64,000 nt of DNA from Methylosinus sp. H3A (GTDB taxonomy: Bacteria; Pseudomonadota; Alphaproteobacteria; Rhizobiales; Beijerinckiaceae), in assembly GCF_015709455.1 (NCBI RefSeq), contig NZ_JADNQW010000005.1, positions 1,550,001 through 1,614,000 on the forward strand, read 5' to 3'. The translations under genes were made by a program, and so were the position numbers. The notes beneath the pieces were generated by a model that searched no databases, was not told where the DNA came from, and worked only from the letters and a program-made list of their open reading frames with translations. Below are positions 31,093-39,430 of this stretch, piece by piece; the stretch's first letter is position 1; each line of letters starts with the position of its first letter.

Positions 31093-32220
31093 TCAGCGCC
31101 AGCGCTGCGTCGCCATCATCTTGCGCAGCCGCTCCTGCACGAGAGAGGTTGCGGCGTCGCGCAGCGAGACGCGCAGGGCGGCGGCGCGCGCGATGATCTC
31201 CTGCATATTGCGGGAGATCTTTTCTTCGATGGCCGCGAAGGCGGCTTTCTCGTCGCCGCCGGCATATTCCACAGAGGCGCAGATGACGCCGCCGGCGTTG
31301 GCGATGAAATCGGGCGCGCTGACGATTCCGCGCTCGAACACGAGTCGCTCCGCTTCGGCCGTCGCCGGAATATTGGCGCCTTGCACGATGAGCTTGCATT
31401 GCAGCCGCCCGACATTATCGGCGCGCAGCACATCCGGCCGCGCGGCGGGAATGAAAATGTCGCACGCCGCGGAGAGCAGCGCATCGGGCGCCAGCGCCTC
31501 GCCGCGTTCATGGCTCGCGACGCTGCGGCCTTCTCGACGCACTTGCGTCAGCGCTTCTATGTCGAGGCCCGAGGCGTCATAGATCGCGCCGCGGCTGTCC
31601 GAAGCGCCAACGAGGATCGCGCCCTTGCGCGCGAGGAAGCGCGCCGCATGTCGTCCGACGGCGCCGAAGCCCTCGACGACGACGCGCGCCCCTTCGAGCT
31701 TCAGCCCGGCGAAAGGCGCGGCTGCTTCGGCTGCAATGGCGACGCCATAGCCCGTCGCGCCGATCTCGTCGAGCGGAACGCCGCCGAGCTCGGCCGGCAG
31801 TCCGACAGCGCGGCCGATCTCGTCGTGAACATAGGCCATGCATGTCTCATTCGTGCCCATGTCCGGGCCGGGAATATAGTCGGTCAAAGGCTGGATCGCC
31901 TTGGCGAAGGCGCGAATGAGCTGTTCCTTCTCGTGGGGCGGCATGAGGGGATCGCCGAAGATGACGGATTTGCCGCCGCCGTGACGCAGGCCGCAGGCGG
32001 CGTTCTTCAATGTCATCGCACGGGCGAGCCGGAAGCATTCCTCGACAGTGACGTCGGGGGCCATACGCACGCCGCCTATGGCGGGGCCGGCGGCGACATT
32101 GTCGATGACGACGATCGCCTCGAGTCCGACGCCGGGCGTGCTCACATAGACGATCTTCGCCGGGCCGAATTCGTCGACGAAGGCGAAGGCGTCCGATTTG
32201 AACGACGCAGACATGAACAT
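31093..32220 (-). CDS. Leucine/valine dehydrogenase-type amino acid dehydrogenase (Glu/Leu/Phe/Val family)
   Basis: A 375-residue NAD-dependent oxidative deaminase. Conserved: AIGGVRMAP, the catalytic lysine region MTLKNAACGLRHGGGKSVIFGDP, the second catalytic region YIPGPDMGTNE, and a Rossmann domain with VVVEGFGAVGRHAARFL. Length fits leucine/valine/phenylalanine dehydrogenases rather than glutamate dehydrogenase. Its position between the leucine operon and the BKD operon suggests it produces the 2-oxo acids used by BKD, releasing ammonium. Starts at 32220 or 32214. It is divergent from the BKD operon, with 123 bases holding both promoters. Confidence 0.9.
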   Translation of the reverse strand: MFMSASFKSDAFAFVDEFGPAKIVYVSTPGVGLEAIVVIDNVAAGPAIGGVRMAPDVTVEECFRLARAMTLKNAACGLRHGGGKSVIFGDPLMPPHEKEQLIRAFAKAIQPLTDYIPGPDMGTNETCMAYVHDEIGRAVGLPAELGGVPLDEIGATGYGVAIAAEAAAPFAGLKLEGARVVVEGFGAVGRHAARFLARKGAILVGASDSRGAIYDASGLDIEALTQVRREGRSVASHERGEALAPDALLSAACDIFIPAARPDVLRADNVGRLQCKLIVQGANIPATAEAERLVFERGIVSAPDFIANAGGVICASVEYAGGDEKAAFAAIEEKISRNMQEIIARAAALRVSLRDAATSLVQERLRKMMATQRWR

Positions 32221-32343
32221 GAACTGGGCGCGGAGAGCGCTCGTTCAAGCGCGGCCGTCGTTCGACAGCAAAAAAATCCCCTAAGGCGATGAAAAGCGCG
32301 ATTCGGCGCCTTACGTCACTCTGACGAAGCTCGAGGCAGGCCC

Positions 32344-33429
32344 ATGAATCTCGGCGTCTCCTTCCAGATCGACTTTCTCCGTTTCCTCTGCGCCGAAGGC
32401 GAGCTCGATGCTTCGACCCCGCGCGAAGCGATAGACGCAGAGCTGCTGCTCGGTCTCTATCGCGCTATGGCGCGCACGCGCGCCCATGACGGCAAAGCGA
32501 TCGCTCTGCAGCGCACCGGTAAGCTCGGCACTTTCGCCTCTTCGCTGGGGCAGGAGGCGATCGGCGTCGGCGTAGCCTCGGCCATGCGCGTCGAGGATGT
32601 GCTCGCGCCGTCCTATCGCGACCATGGCGCGCAATTGCTGCGCGGCATGACGATGGTGGAAAATCTGGTCTATTGGGGCGGCGACGAGCGCGGCAGCGAC
32701 TATGCCGTCCCACGAAACGATTTTCCGATCTGCGTTCCTGTCGGCACGCAGGTCGCGCATGCGGCCGGCGCGGCATATGCTTTCAAGCTGCGCGGCGAGG
32801 CGCGCGTCGCGGTCGCCATTCTCGGCGATGGCGGCGCCTCGACGGGCGATTTCTATTCGGCCTTGAACATGGCCGGCGTCTGGCGCGTTCCGCTCGTCGT
32901 CGTCATCAACAATAATCAATGGGCCATCTCGACCCCGCGCGCGCTGGAATCGGCCACAGCGACGCTCGCGCAAAAGGCGGTGGCGGCCGGCGTCGAAGGA
33001 CATCAGGTCGACGGCAATGATGTGATCGCCATGCGTCACGTCGCGCGGCTCGCCATAGAGAAGGCGCGCGCCGGCGGCGGGCCGACGCTGATCGAGGCGC
33101 TGAGCTATAGGCTCGGCGATCATACGACGGCCGATGATGCGACGCGCTATCGCGATCCGGAAATCGTGCGGCGCGAGGCGGCCAAGGAGCCGATCGGCCG
33201 GCTGCGCAAATATCTCACCGCGCGGGAGCTGTGGAGCGAGGAGCAGGAGAAGCGCCTCGCGAAAGACTGCGCGGAGGAGGTCGAGCGCGCGGTCGCGGCC
33301 TATCTGGCGACGCCGCCGCAGAATTTCTCGGCGATGTTCGATCATCTCTTCGCGCGTCTGCCGGAGTCGATGCGCGATCAATATGAGGAGGCGCGGCGCT
33401 TTGCTCCCGAGGGAGGCGGTCATGGCTGA
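32344..33429 (+). CDS. bkdA: Branched-chain 2-oxoacid dehydrogenase E1 alpha subunit
   Basis: Thiamine-diphosphate-dependent decarboxylase subunit, 361 residues. The ThDP motif begins GDGGASTGDFYSALNMAG and ends VINNNQWAIS. YRDHGAQLLRGM and the SYRLGDHTTADDATRYR phosphorylation-loop-like stretch place it with the branched-chain and acetoin/pyruvate E1 alpha group; the neighbouring leucine genes favour branched-chain substrates. Its stop overlaps the start of the E1 beta gene by eight bases. Confidence 0.9.
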   Translation: MNLGVSFQIDFLRFLCAEGELDASTPREAIDAELLLGLYRAMARTRAHDGKAIALQRTGKLGTFASSLGQEAIGVGVASAMRVEDVLAPSYRDHGAQLLRGMTMVENLVYWGGDERGSDYAVPRNDFPICVPVGTQVAHAAGAAYAFKLRGEARVAVAILGDGGASTGDFYSALNMAGVWRVPLVVVINNNQWAISTPRALESATATLAQKAVAAGVEGHQVDGNDVIAMRHVARLAIEKARAGGGPTLIEALSYRLGDHTTADDATRYRDPEIVRREAAKEPIGRLRKYLTARELWSEEQEKRLAKDCAEEVERAVAAYLATPPQNFSAMFDHLFARLPESMRDQYEEARRFAPEGGGHG

Positions 33430-34402
33430 GCTCACACTCGTCGAAGCCGTCAATCGCGCGCTGGCGCATGAGCTCGAGCGTGATCCAGACGTGCTGCTTC
33501 TCGGCGAGGACATAGGCGTCAATGGCGGCGTGTTTCGCGCGACGCTCGGCTTGCAGCAGCGCTTTGGCGCCGCGCGCGTCATCGACACGCCGCTCGCGGA
33601 GGCGGCCATCGCCGGCGTCGCCGTCGGCATGGCGGCGATGGGGCTGAAGCCGGTGATGGAGATACAATTCAGCGGCTTCATCTATCCGGCGATGGATCAG
33701 CTCATCAATCACGCGTCTCGCCTGCGCAATCGCACGCGCGGGCGGCTCACCTGTCCCATGGTGCTGCGCGCGCCAAATGGCGCCGGCATTCATGCGCCGG
33801 AACATCATTCCGAAAGTCCCGAGGCCATGCTCGCGCATGTTCCGGGCCTGCGCGTCGTCATCCCCTCTTCGCCGGCGCGCGCCTATGGCCTGCTGCTCGC
33901 GGCGATCCGCGATCCCGATCCTGTCGTCTTCCTCGAGCCGACGCGGCTCTATCGCTTGTTCAAGCAGGAGGTGATCGACGATGGCGAGAGCCTGCCGCTC
34001 GACACATGTTTCGTCTCGCGCGAGGGGCGCGACGTCACGCTCGTCGCCTGGGGCGGCATGCTGCATGAGGCGCTCGCCGCGGCGGACCGTCTCGCGGAAG
34101 AGGGCGTGCTCTGCGAGGTCATAGACGTCGCGACGCTGAAGCCGCTCGACGCCGAGACGATCCTGGGCTCGGTGGAAAAGACCGGCCGCTGCGTCATCGT
34201 GCAGGAAGCGGCGCGCACGGCCGGCTTCGGCGCGGAGATCGCCGCGATCGTCGCCGAGCGCGGGCTCTATTCGCTGCAAGCGCCGGTGCGTCGCGTCGCG
34301 GGCTATGACGTCGTCATGCCGCTGGCGCGGCTCGAGGGACAATATCTGCCGAGCGTCGCGCGCATCGCCGACGCCGTGCGCAAGACGATGGAGGCGGCAT
34401 GA
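33422..34402 (+). CDS. bkdB: Branched-chain 2-oxoacid dehydrogenase E1 beta subunit
   Basis: 326-residue transketolase-fold partner of E1 alpha. It carries LLLGEDIGVNGGVFRAT, DTPLAEAAIAGVAVGMAAMG and HAPEHHSESPEAMLAHVPGL, all standard for E1 beta. The two subunits together form the active alpha2beta2 decarboxylase of the BKD complex. Start ATG at 33422 lies inside the end of bkdA, and the stop overlaps the E2 start by an ATGA, so stoichiometric expression is expected. Confidence 0.93.
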   Translation: MAELTLVEAVNRALAHELERDPDVLLLGEDIGVNGGVFRATLGLQQRFGAARVIDTPLAEAAIAGVAVGMAAMGLKPVMEIQFSGFIYPAMDQLINHASRLRNRTRGRLTCPMVLRAPNGAGIHAPEHHSESPEAMLAHVPGLRVVIPSSPARAYGLLLAAIRDPDPVVFLEPTRLYRLFKQEVIDDGESLPLDTCFVSREGRDVTLVAWGGMLHEALAAADRLAEEGVLCEVIDVATLKPLDAETILGSVEKTGRCVIVQEAARTAGFGAEIAAIVAERGLYSLQAPVRRVAGYDVVMPLARLEGQYLPSVARIADAVRKTMEAA

Positions 34403-35523
34403 GCGTCTTCAAGCTTCCCGATCTCGGCGAAGGCCTGCAAGAGGCCGAGCTGGTGCAATGGCATGTCGCGCCCGGCGAGGAGGTCGCGGTCGATCAGCCG
34501 CTCGTCTCCGTCGAGACGGCCAAGGCGGTGGTCGAAATTCCCTCGCCGCAAGCCGGGCGCATCGAGAAACTTTTCGCGAAGGCGGGCGAGATCATTCGCA
34601 TCGGCGGCCCGCTCATTGCGTTTGTCGGCGAAGGCGAGACGCGCGACGCGGGCCGTGAGGACAAGGGAACCGTCGTCGGCGCCATGGAGACGAGCGGCCG
34701 CGTGCTGCAGGAAGGCGCGGCGCCGCTCGGGCGCAATGGCGCCGGCTTGCGCGCGACGCCGGCGGTGCGCGCGCTGGCGCGGCGGCTCGAGGTCGATCTC
34801 ACGATGGTGACGCCGTCGGGCGCCGATGGCGTCATCACCGCGGGCGATGTGCAGCGCGTGGCGCGCATATTGTCGGAGGCCGCGCCGGCCGAGCCGCTGC
34901 GCGGCTTTCGTCGCGCCATGGCGCAGAATATGGCGCTCGCCCAGGCCGAGGTCGCGGCGGCCACTGTCGTCGACGACGCCGACATAGAGGCCTGGCCACA
35001 AGGAACGGATACGACGCTGCGCCTCGTCCGCGCGCTCGTCGCCGGCTGCCGCGTCGAGCCGGGGCTCAACGCCTGGTTCGAATCCCATGCGCTGGCGCGG
35101 CGCGTGCTGAAGAAGATCGATCTCGGCATCGCCGTCGATTCGGTCGAGGGCGGGCTGTTCGTGCCCGTGCTGCGCAATGTCGCGGAGCGCGATTCGGCGG
35201 ATTTGCGCGCCGGGCTGAACAAGATGCGCGCCGACATAGACGCGCGCCGCATTCCGCCCGACGAATTGCGCGGCGCGACATTCACCCTCTCCAATTTCGG
35301 CATGATCGCCGGGCGCTACGCCGCGCCGGTGGTGCTGCCGCCGACCGTCGCCATTCTCGGCGCCGGCCGCATACGCCGCGAGATCGTCGCCGATGACGAG
35401 GGCCGGCCCGTCGCGCGGCGCATTCTGCCGCTGAGCCTCACTTTCGATCATCGCGTCGTCACCGGCGGCGAGGCGGCGCGCTTCCTCGGCGCCGTGATCG
35501 CCGATCTCGGCGGCGCCGTCTGA
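34399..35523 (+). CDS. bkdC: Branched-chain 2-oxoacid dehydrogenase E2 (dihydrolipoamide acyltransferase)
   Basis: A 374-residue E2. One N-terminal lipoyl domain (residues 1-75) has the lipoylated lysine in VSVETAKAVVEIPSP. A peripheral subunit-binding domain lies around 115-155 (RATPAVRALARRLEVDL ... DGVITAGDVQRV). The catalytic domain ends with LTFDHRVVTGGEAARFL. The usual active-site motif is HxxxDG, so the aspartate is replaced by threonine here. No lipoamide dehydrogenase gene follows, so E3 must be supplied from another locus. Part of the overlapping bkd operon. Confidence 0.9.
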   Translation: MSVFKLPDLGEGLQEAELVQWHVAPGEEVAVDQPLVSVETAKAVVEIPSPQAGRIEKLFAKAGEIIRIGGPLIAFVGEGETRDAGREDKGTVVGAMETSGRVLQEGAAPLGRNGAGLRATPAVRALARRLEVDLTMVTPSGADGVITAGDVQRVARILSEAAPAEPLRGFRRAMAQNMALAQAEVAAATVVDDADIEAWPQGTDTTLRLVRALVAGCRVEPGLNAWFESHALARRVLKKIDLGIAVDSVEGGLFVPVLRNVAERDSADLRAGLNKMRADIDARRIPPDELRGATFTLSNFGMIAGRYAAPVVLPPTVAILGAGRIRREIVADDEGRPVARRILPLSLTFDHRVVTGGEAARFLGAVIADLGGAV

Positions 35524-35603
35524 GCGACCGCTTGAAGGCGGAGCCGCCGACGCCATATGCGGCGCTCATCGTCCAAAGGCTGGGGCGGGCGGGAAGGCGC
35601 ATC

Positions 35604-35948
35604 ATGGCGACGCGGCGCATCTCTCACATCCCCGATTGGGGCAGTCTCGGCATCGCGGCGGCCTTGCTGCTGGCGCCCTGGATTCTCCACTATGCGAGCT
35701 GGATGGCGACGCTGGCGACGAGCTTCTCGGCGGCCATTCTCGTCCTGCTCTCGGCCGTCGCTTTCGCCGAGCTCGACGACAGCGAGGCGCCCGAATATCT
35801 CATCGTCGGCGCTTGGCTCTTGGTCTCGCCCTGGATTCTCGGCTTCTGGTCCGACTCGCGGGCGCTTCTCGTCCATCTGCTGTTCGGCGGCGTGCTTCTC
35901 GCCTATGCCGCCTGGCAAATCTGGGGCGTCTCCGCATCCCGCCGCTGA
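35604..35948 (+). CDS. SPW repeat membrane protein
   Basis: A 114-residue protein with two repeats of the SPW type: LLAPWILHY and LVSPWILGFW, each in a pair of transmembrane helices, giving about four membrane spans. SPW proteins are found in many bacteria and have no assigned function. The ATG at 35604 is preceded by AAGG with good spacing; an earlier in-frame ATG-less start at 35532 would add a non-membrane stretch. It may be an appendage of the bkd operon transcript (80 bases downstream). Confidence 0.85.
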   Translation: MATRRISHIPDWGSLGIAAALLLAPWILHYASWMATLATSFSAAILVLLSAVAFAELDDSEAPEYLIVGAWLLVSPWILGFWSDSRALLVHLLFGGVLLAYAAWQIWGVSASRR

Positions 35949-36025
35949 GCGGGAGCGAGGCCGAGCCGAACCGAAAAGCCAGCCATTTCCGCGCGGCGTC
36001 GCCTTCGCCGTGTCGTGTGGGCGAA

Positions 36026-36054
36026 TTGATAGCATTTGAATAGATTTGTAGTAT
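36026..36054 (+). promoter_or_regulatory. Sigma70-like promoter candidate in AT-rich island
   Basis: TTGATA at 36026-36031 and TAGTAT at 36049-36054, separated by 17 bases. No gene starts directly after it; transcription would begin near 36061 and run into an AT-rich, non-coding stretch. This is a visual match only. Confidence 0.4.
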
Positions 36055-36291
36055 ATGAAGCCAATAAATGAGTAGAGTTTTCTATTATTTCGCGGCAGAC
36101 TGTAGAAAAGGGCCACGAGCCAGCCCCACGCAGGCCCCCATAAGGCACTGAAATTTAATGTCTATCGTAAATGGCCGGCGCCTTCGTGCGGCGCATAAGT
36201 ACATGTCCTAATTTTGGATTTTGCCGGCGTCAAGTATTGACGGATCAGCGCGGCCTGTCGTAATCCGGCCGACAAGGGAGATCAGGTGCAG

Positions 36292-36420
36292 ATGACATCG
36301 ATCGATCAATTTTATCTCCACGCGCATTCGATCAATTTGAAGCGTTTCTTTCGGCTTCTCGTTTTTGCCGATCCGCTTTCCCCATTCGCCGACAGCCGGG
36401 CGGCGTTTGCCGTCGACTGA
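36292..36420 (+). CDS. Candidate 42-residue small protein
   Basis: A short frame beginning MTSIDQFYLHAHSINLK with AGGTG three to seven bases upstream and a weak TTGACG (36237) / TAATCC (36261) promoter pattern before it. It contains an aromatic and hydrophobic centre (KRFFRLLVFADPL). It ends 55 bases before the start of the next gene. It could be a leader peptide, a small protein or chance; no relative is recognised. Confidence 0.3.
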   Translation: MTSIDQFYLHAHSINLKRFFRLLVFADPLSPFADSRAAFAVD

Positions 36421-36475
36421 CCGCCTCGTCGATCGAACTGTAACGAGTTTGCGTAACGCGTAAGGAGCTCTCCTC

Positions 36476-36988
36476 ATGATTACCGTGTCGCAATGCGCGG
36501 CCCAGGCGGGCCTGGCTTCCAACGAGCTGGTGCTGGGCGCCATTCCCTCTCCCGAGCATGACGCGCTCCTCGAGAGCTATCTGCTCAACGGCCATCGCGG
36601 CCTCGGCGCCGTGCGCGCCATGATCGTCGCCGATCTGCGCGGCTTCCTCGACCTCGGCGTGACGGCGCGCGCCTCCGATCTGCTGATCGTGCTTCGGCTG
36701 CTGCTCACCGCCCATCCGGAGGCCGGCCTCGCCGTTCGTCCGCGGGCCGCCGAGCGGGAGGAGGTCTTCGAGGCGGCGCTGCTCGGCCATTATTTCGACG
36801 CCCGCCGCAGCCGAGCCCCTTCGGGCGGGGCTTTGCGCGAGCCGGGAGTGGTGCTGTCCTTCTCACGCGAGGGCCGCCGCGCCGAGCGCCGCGCGGCGCG
36901 GGGCGAATCGCCGGAGTCCCTTTGTGGCGGCGATCCGATCATCGCCCGCTTCGGCTCGCGCCTGACCTATCTGAGGGGCGAGCGCTAG
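36476..36988 (+). CDS. Uncharacterised 170-residue protein
   Basis: I do not recognise this family. The ATG has an excellent AAGGAG site. The first 90 residues look helical and amphipathic, with EHDALLESYLLNGHRG and LLIVLRLLLTAHPEAG; the C-terminal half is arginine-rich (SREGRRAERRAARG) and probably flexible. There are no signal peptide or membrane helices. A perfect 10-bp hairpin follows the stop codon, so the gene appears to be a self-contained unit. It sits between an AT-rich island and a FixJ-like regulator gene. Confidence 0.7.
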   Translation: MITVSQCAAQAGLASNELVLGAIPSPEHDALLESYLLNGHRGLGAVRAMIVADLRGFLDLGVTARASDLLIVLRLLLTAHPEAGLAVRPRAAEREEVFEAALLGHYFDARRSRAPSGGALREPGVVLSFSREGRRAERRAARGESPESLCGGDPIIARFGSRLTYLRGER

Positions 36989-37014
36989 CGCGCTTTCCGA
37001 TCGGTCATAGCAAC

Positions 37015-37038
37015 GCCCCGGACCCAGAGGTCCGGGGC
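37015..37038 (+). terminator. Perfect hairpin after the uncharacterised gene
   Basis: GCCCCGGACC, loop CAGA, then GGTCCGGGGC: a perfect 10-bp GC-rich stem 27 bases after the stop codon. The following bases are CTATTGCC, so the U tract is poor, but the position fits a terminator. Confidence 0.7.
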
Positions 37039-37208
37039 CTATTGCCAATCGGCGCGTCGCATAGGATCATCCCGGCCCGACAGCGCCTGTCGAGGCGCAG
37101 AACCGCCCGAGGGGGTCGGACCCGTTTCTCTATGCGACCGAGCGCCTTTTTCGATTTCGACTTTTCAGGCGATGGCCTCTCCGGGCCATGGAGTGGCGGA
37201 GCGCGCGT

Positions 37209-37832
37209 ATGACGAGCGCGCCGGCCATCGTTCATGTCATCGACGATGACGCCGCCGTCCGAGATTCGCTGAGGCTTCTCTTGCGGACAGAGAATTTCGA
37301 CGTGCGCGCCCATGGGTCGGCGCGCGATTTTCTGACCAGCGTCGAGCCGAGCGAGGGGGGCTGCGTCGTCACCGACGTGCGCATGCCGGGGAAGAGCGGT
37401 TTCGAGCTGCTCGCCGAGATCAAGGCGCGGAGCCTCGATCTGCCGGTCATCGTCATCACCGCCCATGCCGATGTGGCGCTCGCGGTTCAGGCGATGAAGG
37501 CCGGCGCCATCGATCTGTTGGAGAAGCCTTTCGACGATGAGGCGCTGCTCGGCGCGGTGCGCCAGGCGCTGGGCCGCCGCGTCGAGGGCGAGGGCCCCGG
37601 CTCCGAGGCCGCGGCCGCGCGTGAGCGCCTCGCCAGCCTCACAGCGCGCGAGCGCGAGGTGCTGGTCGGCGTTCTCGAGGGCCGGCCCAACAAGATCATC
37701 GCTCACGAGCTCGGCATCAGCGTACGCACGGTGGAGGCCCATCGCGCCCGGCTGATGGTGAAAATGCGCGCCAAGAGCCTGTCGGAGCTCGTTCGCATCT
37801 CGGTGCTCGTTCCGCGCGCCGCCTCCTTCTGA
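37209..37832 (+). CDS. FixJ-like two-component response regulator
   Basis: A 207-residue regulator with an N-terminal receiver and a C-terminal LuxR-type helix-turn-helix. The receiver has HVIDDDAAVRDSL (acidic pair), the phospho-acceptor aspartate in CVVTDVRMPGKSG, VIVITAHAD and the lysine in LLEKPFDDEAL, all as in FixJ. The DNA-binding part is SLTAREREVLVGVLEGRPNK, then IAHELGISVRTVEAHRARLM. FixJ usually pairs with the oxygen sensor kinase FixL, but no kinase gene is adjacent, so its partner and targets (low-oxygen, or another signal) are unknown. recQ follows after seven bases. Confidence 0.92.
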   Translation: MTSAPAIVHVIDDDAAVRDSLRLLLRTENFDVRAHGSARDFLTSVEPSEGGCVVTDVRMPGKSGFELLAEIKARSLDLPVIVITAHADVALAVQAMKAGAIDLLEKPFDDEALLGAVRQALGRRVEGEGPGSEAAAARERLASLTAREREVLVGVLEGRPNKIIAHELGISVRTVEAHRARLMVKMRAKSLSELVRISVLVPRAASF

Positions 37833-37839
37833 GGGCGCC

Positions 37840-39408
37840 GTGCGACCTCTCGTGGCCGATATGGAGGAGGCCAGGCGCGTGCTGCGCGCGCGCTTCGGGC
37901 ATGAGGCCTTTCTTCCTGGGCAGGAGGCGGCGCTCGGCGCTCTGCTGGAGGGGCGCGACGTCCTCGCGGTGATGCCCACCGGGGCCGGCAAATCGCTGCT
38001 CTACCAATTGCCGGCGGCGTTGGGCGTCGCGCCGGTCGTCGTCGTCTCGCCGCTCATCTCGCTGATGCGGGATCAATTGCGGAGCCTCGCGCATTCGGGC
38101 GTGGCGGCGGTCGCGCTCCATTCGGGCCAGAGCGAGGAGGAGCAAAGCGAGGCGATCGCCGGCGTCGCCGACGGGCGGGCGCGGCTCGTCTATCTCGCGC
38201 CGGAGCGTCTCGTTCAGGATTGGACCGTCGATCTCTTGTGCGCCGCCGGGGTCGCGCTGCTGGCGGTCGACGAGGCGCATTGCGTTTCGCATTGGGGTCA
38301 TGAATTCCGTCCCGATTACGCCCGGCTCGGCGAGATCGCCGCGCGGCTCGGCGCGCCGATCCTCGCGGTGACGGCGACGGCCGGCCCGCGCACGCGCGCC
38401 GACATCGTCGCCAGCCTCTTCGCGCGCGCGCCGGAGGTCTTCGTCGCCTCCTTCGCGCGGCCCAATCTGCGCCTCGCTTTCGCGCCCCGCGCCGATGCGC
38501 TCGGTCGGCTGACGCGCTTCCTGCGCCGGCGGCCCGGACAGAGTGGCGTCGTCTATGTGAACTCCCGCCGCAAGGCCGATGAGACGGCGGCGATTTTGCG
38601 CCGGCTCGGCTTCGACGCGCTCGCCTATCACGCCGGCCTCGACGCGGCGACGCGCGCCGCCCATCAGGACGCCTTCTTCGCCCGCGCCGGCGTAGCGATG
38701 GTCGCGACCATCGCTTTCGGCATGGGCGTCGACAAAAAAGACGTGCGCTTCGTTTTCCACGCCGATCTGCCGGATTCGATCGAGGCTTACTATCAGGAGA
38801 TCGGCCGCGCCGGCCGGGACGGACTGCCCGCCGACGCGCTCGCTCTGTTCGATCCGCGCGAGCTCGTCGGTCGCTTCGGCTTCCCGCCGCCCGCCGACGA
38901 TCCCATCGCCGCGGGCGAGACGGAGCGCCGTCGCGCCATGGCGCGGCTCTGCCTCGCGCCATCCTGCCGATTCCAGGCGCTGCTGCGCGCCTTCGGCGAG
39001 GAGAGCGGGCGCTGCGGGCGGTGCGACAATTGCCGCGGCGGTCTTTTGGCTCTGCCGCGGCGCGCGGGCCTCGTCGCGCTCGGCTGGCGCGTGGCGGTTC
39101 TCGCGCGCTTCGCCGGCCTGGGCGCCGAGAGCCTCGACGAACCGGAGCCGGAGCCGGCGCAGAGCCCGGCCGCCGCGCCGGGCGCTTCCGCAGAGCCGAA
39201 GGAGGAGCGGCTCAGCGTCGCCGACGAGCGGCTCTATCGGCGCTTGATCCGGTTGCGGCTGGAGATCGCCAAGCGCCGCCGTCTCGCCCCGCGCGCCGTG
39301 GCGAGCGACGCCTTGCTGCGCAGGCTCGCGATCACGCGGCCGTGCGCGCTCGACGGCGAGACGCCGATCGCGGCGGAAGAGTTTTTGCGCGCGATCGCGG
39401 AGGATTGA
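37840..39408 (+). CDS. recQ: ATP-dependent DNA helicase RecQ
   Basis: A 522-residue superfamily 2 helicase for recombination and repair. Walker A MPTGAGKSLLYQLP, DEAH box AVDEAHCVSHWGHEFRPDY, motif V/VI region ATIAFGMGVDKKDVRFVFH and QEIGRAGRDG are intact. The RecQ zinc-binding cysteines are visible as PSC...CGRCDNC near 380-400. The C-terminal 80 residues form an HRDC-like tail. A GTG at 37840 follows GAGGG; an ATG at 37861 is the alternative start. The linker before the tail is rich in proline and acidic residues. It shares a likely transcript with the FixJ-like gene. Confidence 0.93.
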   Translation: MRPLVADMEEARRVLRARFGHEAFLPGQEAALGALLEGRDVLAVMPTGAGKSLLYQLPAALGVAPVVVVSPLISLMRDQLRSLAHSGVAAVALHSGQSEEEQSEAIAGVADGRARLVYLAPERLVQDWTVDLLCAAGVALLAVDEAHCVSHWGHEFRPDYARLGEIAARLGAPILAVTATAGPRTRADIVASLFARAPEVFVASFARPNLRLAFAPRADALGRLTRFLRRRPGQSGVVYVNSRRKADETAAILRRLGFDALAYHAGLDAATRAAHQDAFFARAGVAMVATIAFGMGVDKKDVRFVFHADLPDSIEAYYQEIGRAGRDGLPADALALFDPRELVGRFGFPPPADDPIAAGETERRRAMARLCLAPSCRFQALLRAFGEESGRCGRCDNCRGGLLALPRRAGLVALGWRVAVLARFAGLGAESLDEPEPEPAQSPAAAPGASAEPKEERLSVADERLYRRLIRLRLEIAKRRRLAPRAVASDALLRRLAITRPCALDGETPIAAEEFLRAIAED

Positions 39409-39430
39409 AAATCGAGGGGGCCCTCTCCCG

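Larger units (their letters stand above)
35949..36475. other. 527-base AT-rich intergenic region
   Basis: Between the SPW gene and an unknown gene is a stretch (about 36020-36240) with far lower GC than the rest of the window. It contains promoter-like elements and a 42-codon candidate frame (listed separately). I see no insertion-sequence ends or tRNA. The low GC could mark regulatory DNA, a small RNA locus or a remnant of foreign DNA. Confidence 0.65.

Noticed and set aside
35949..36200. Insertion-sequence remnant in the AT-rich island
   Set aside because: No inverted terminal repeats, no target-site duplication and no transposase fragment in six frames.
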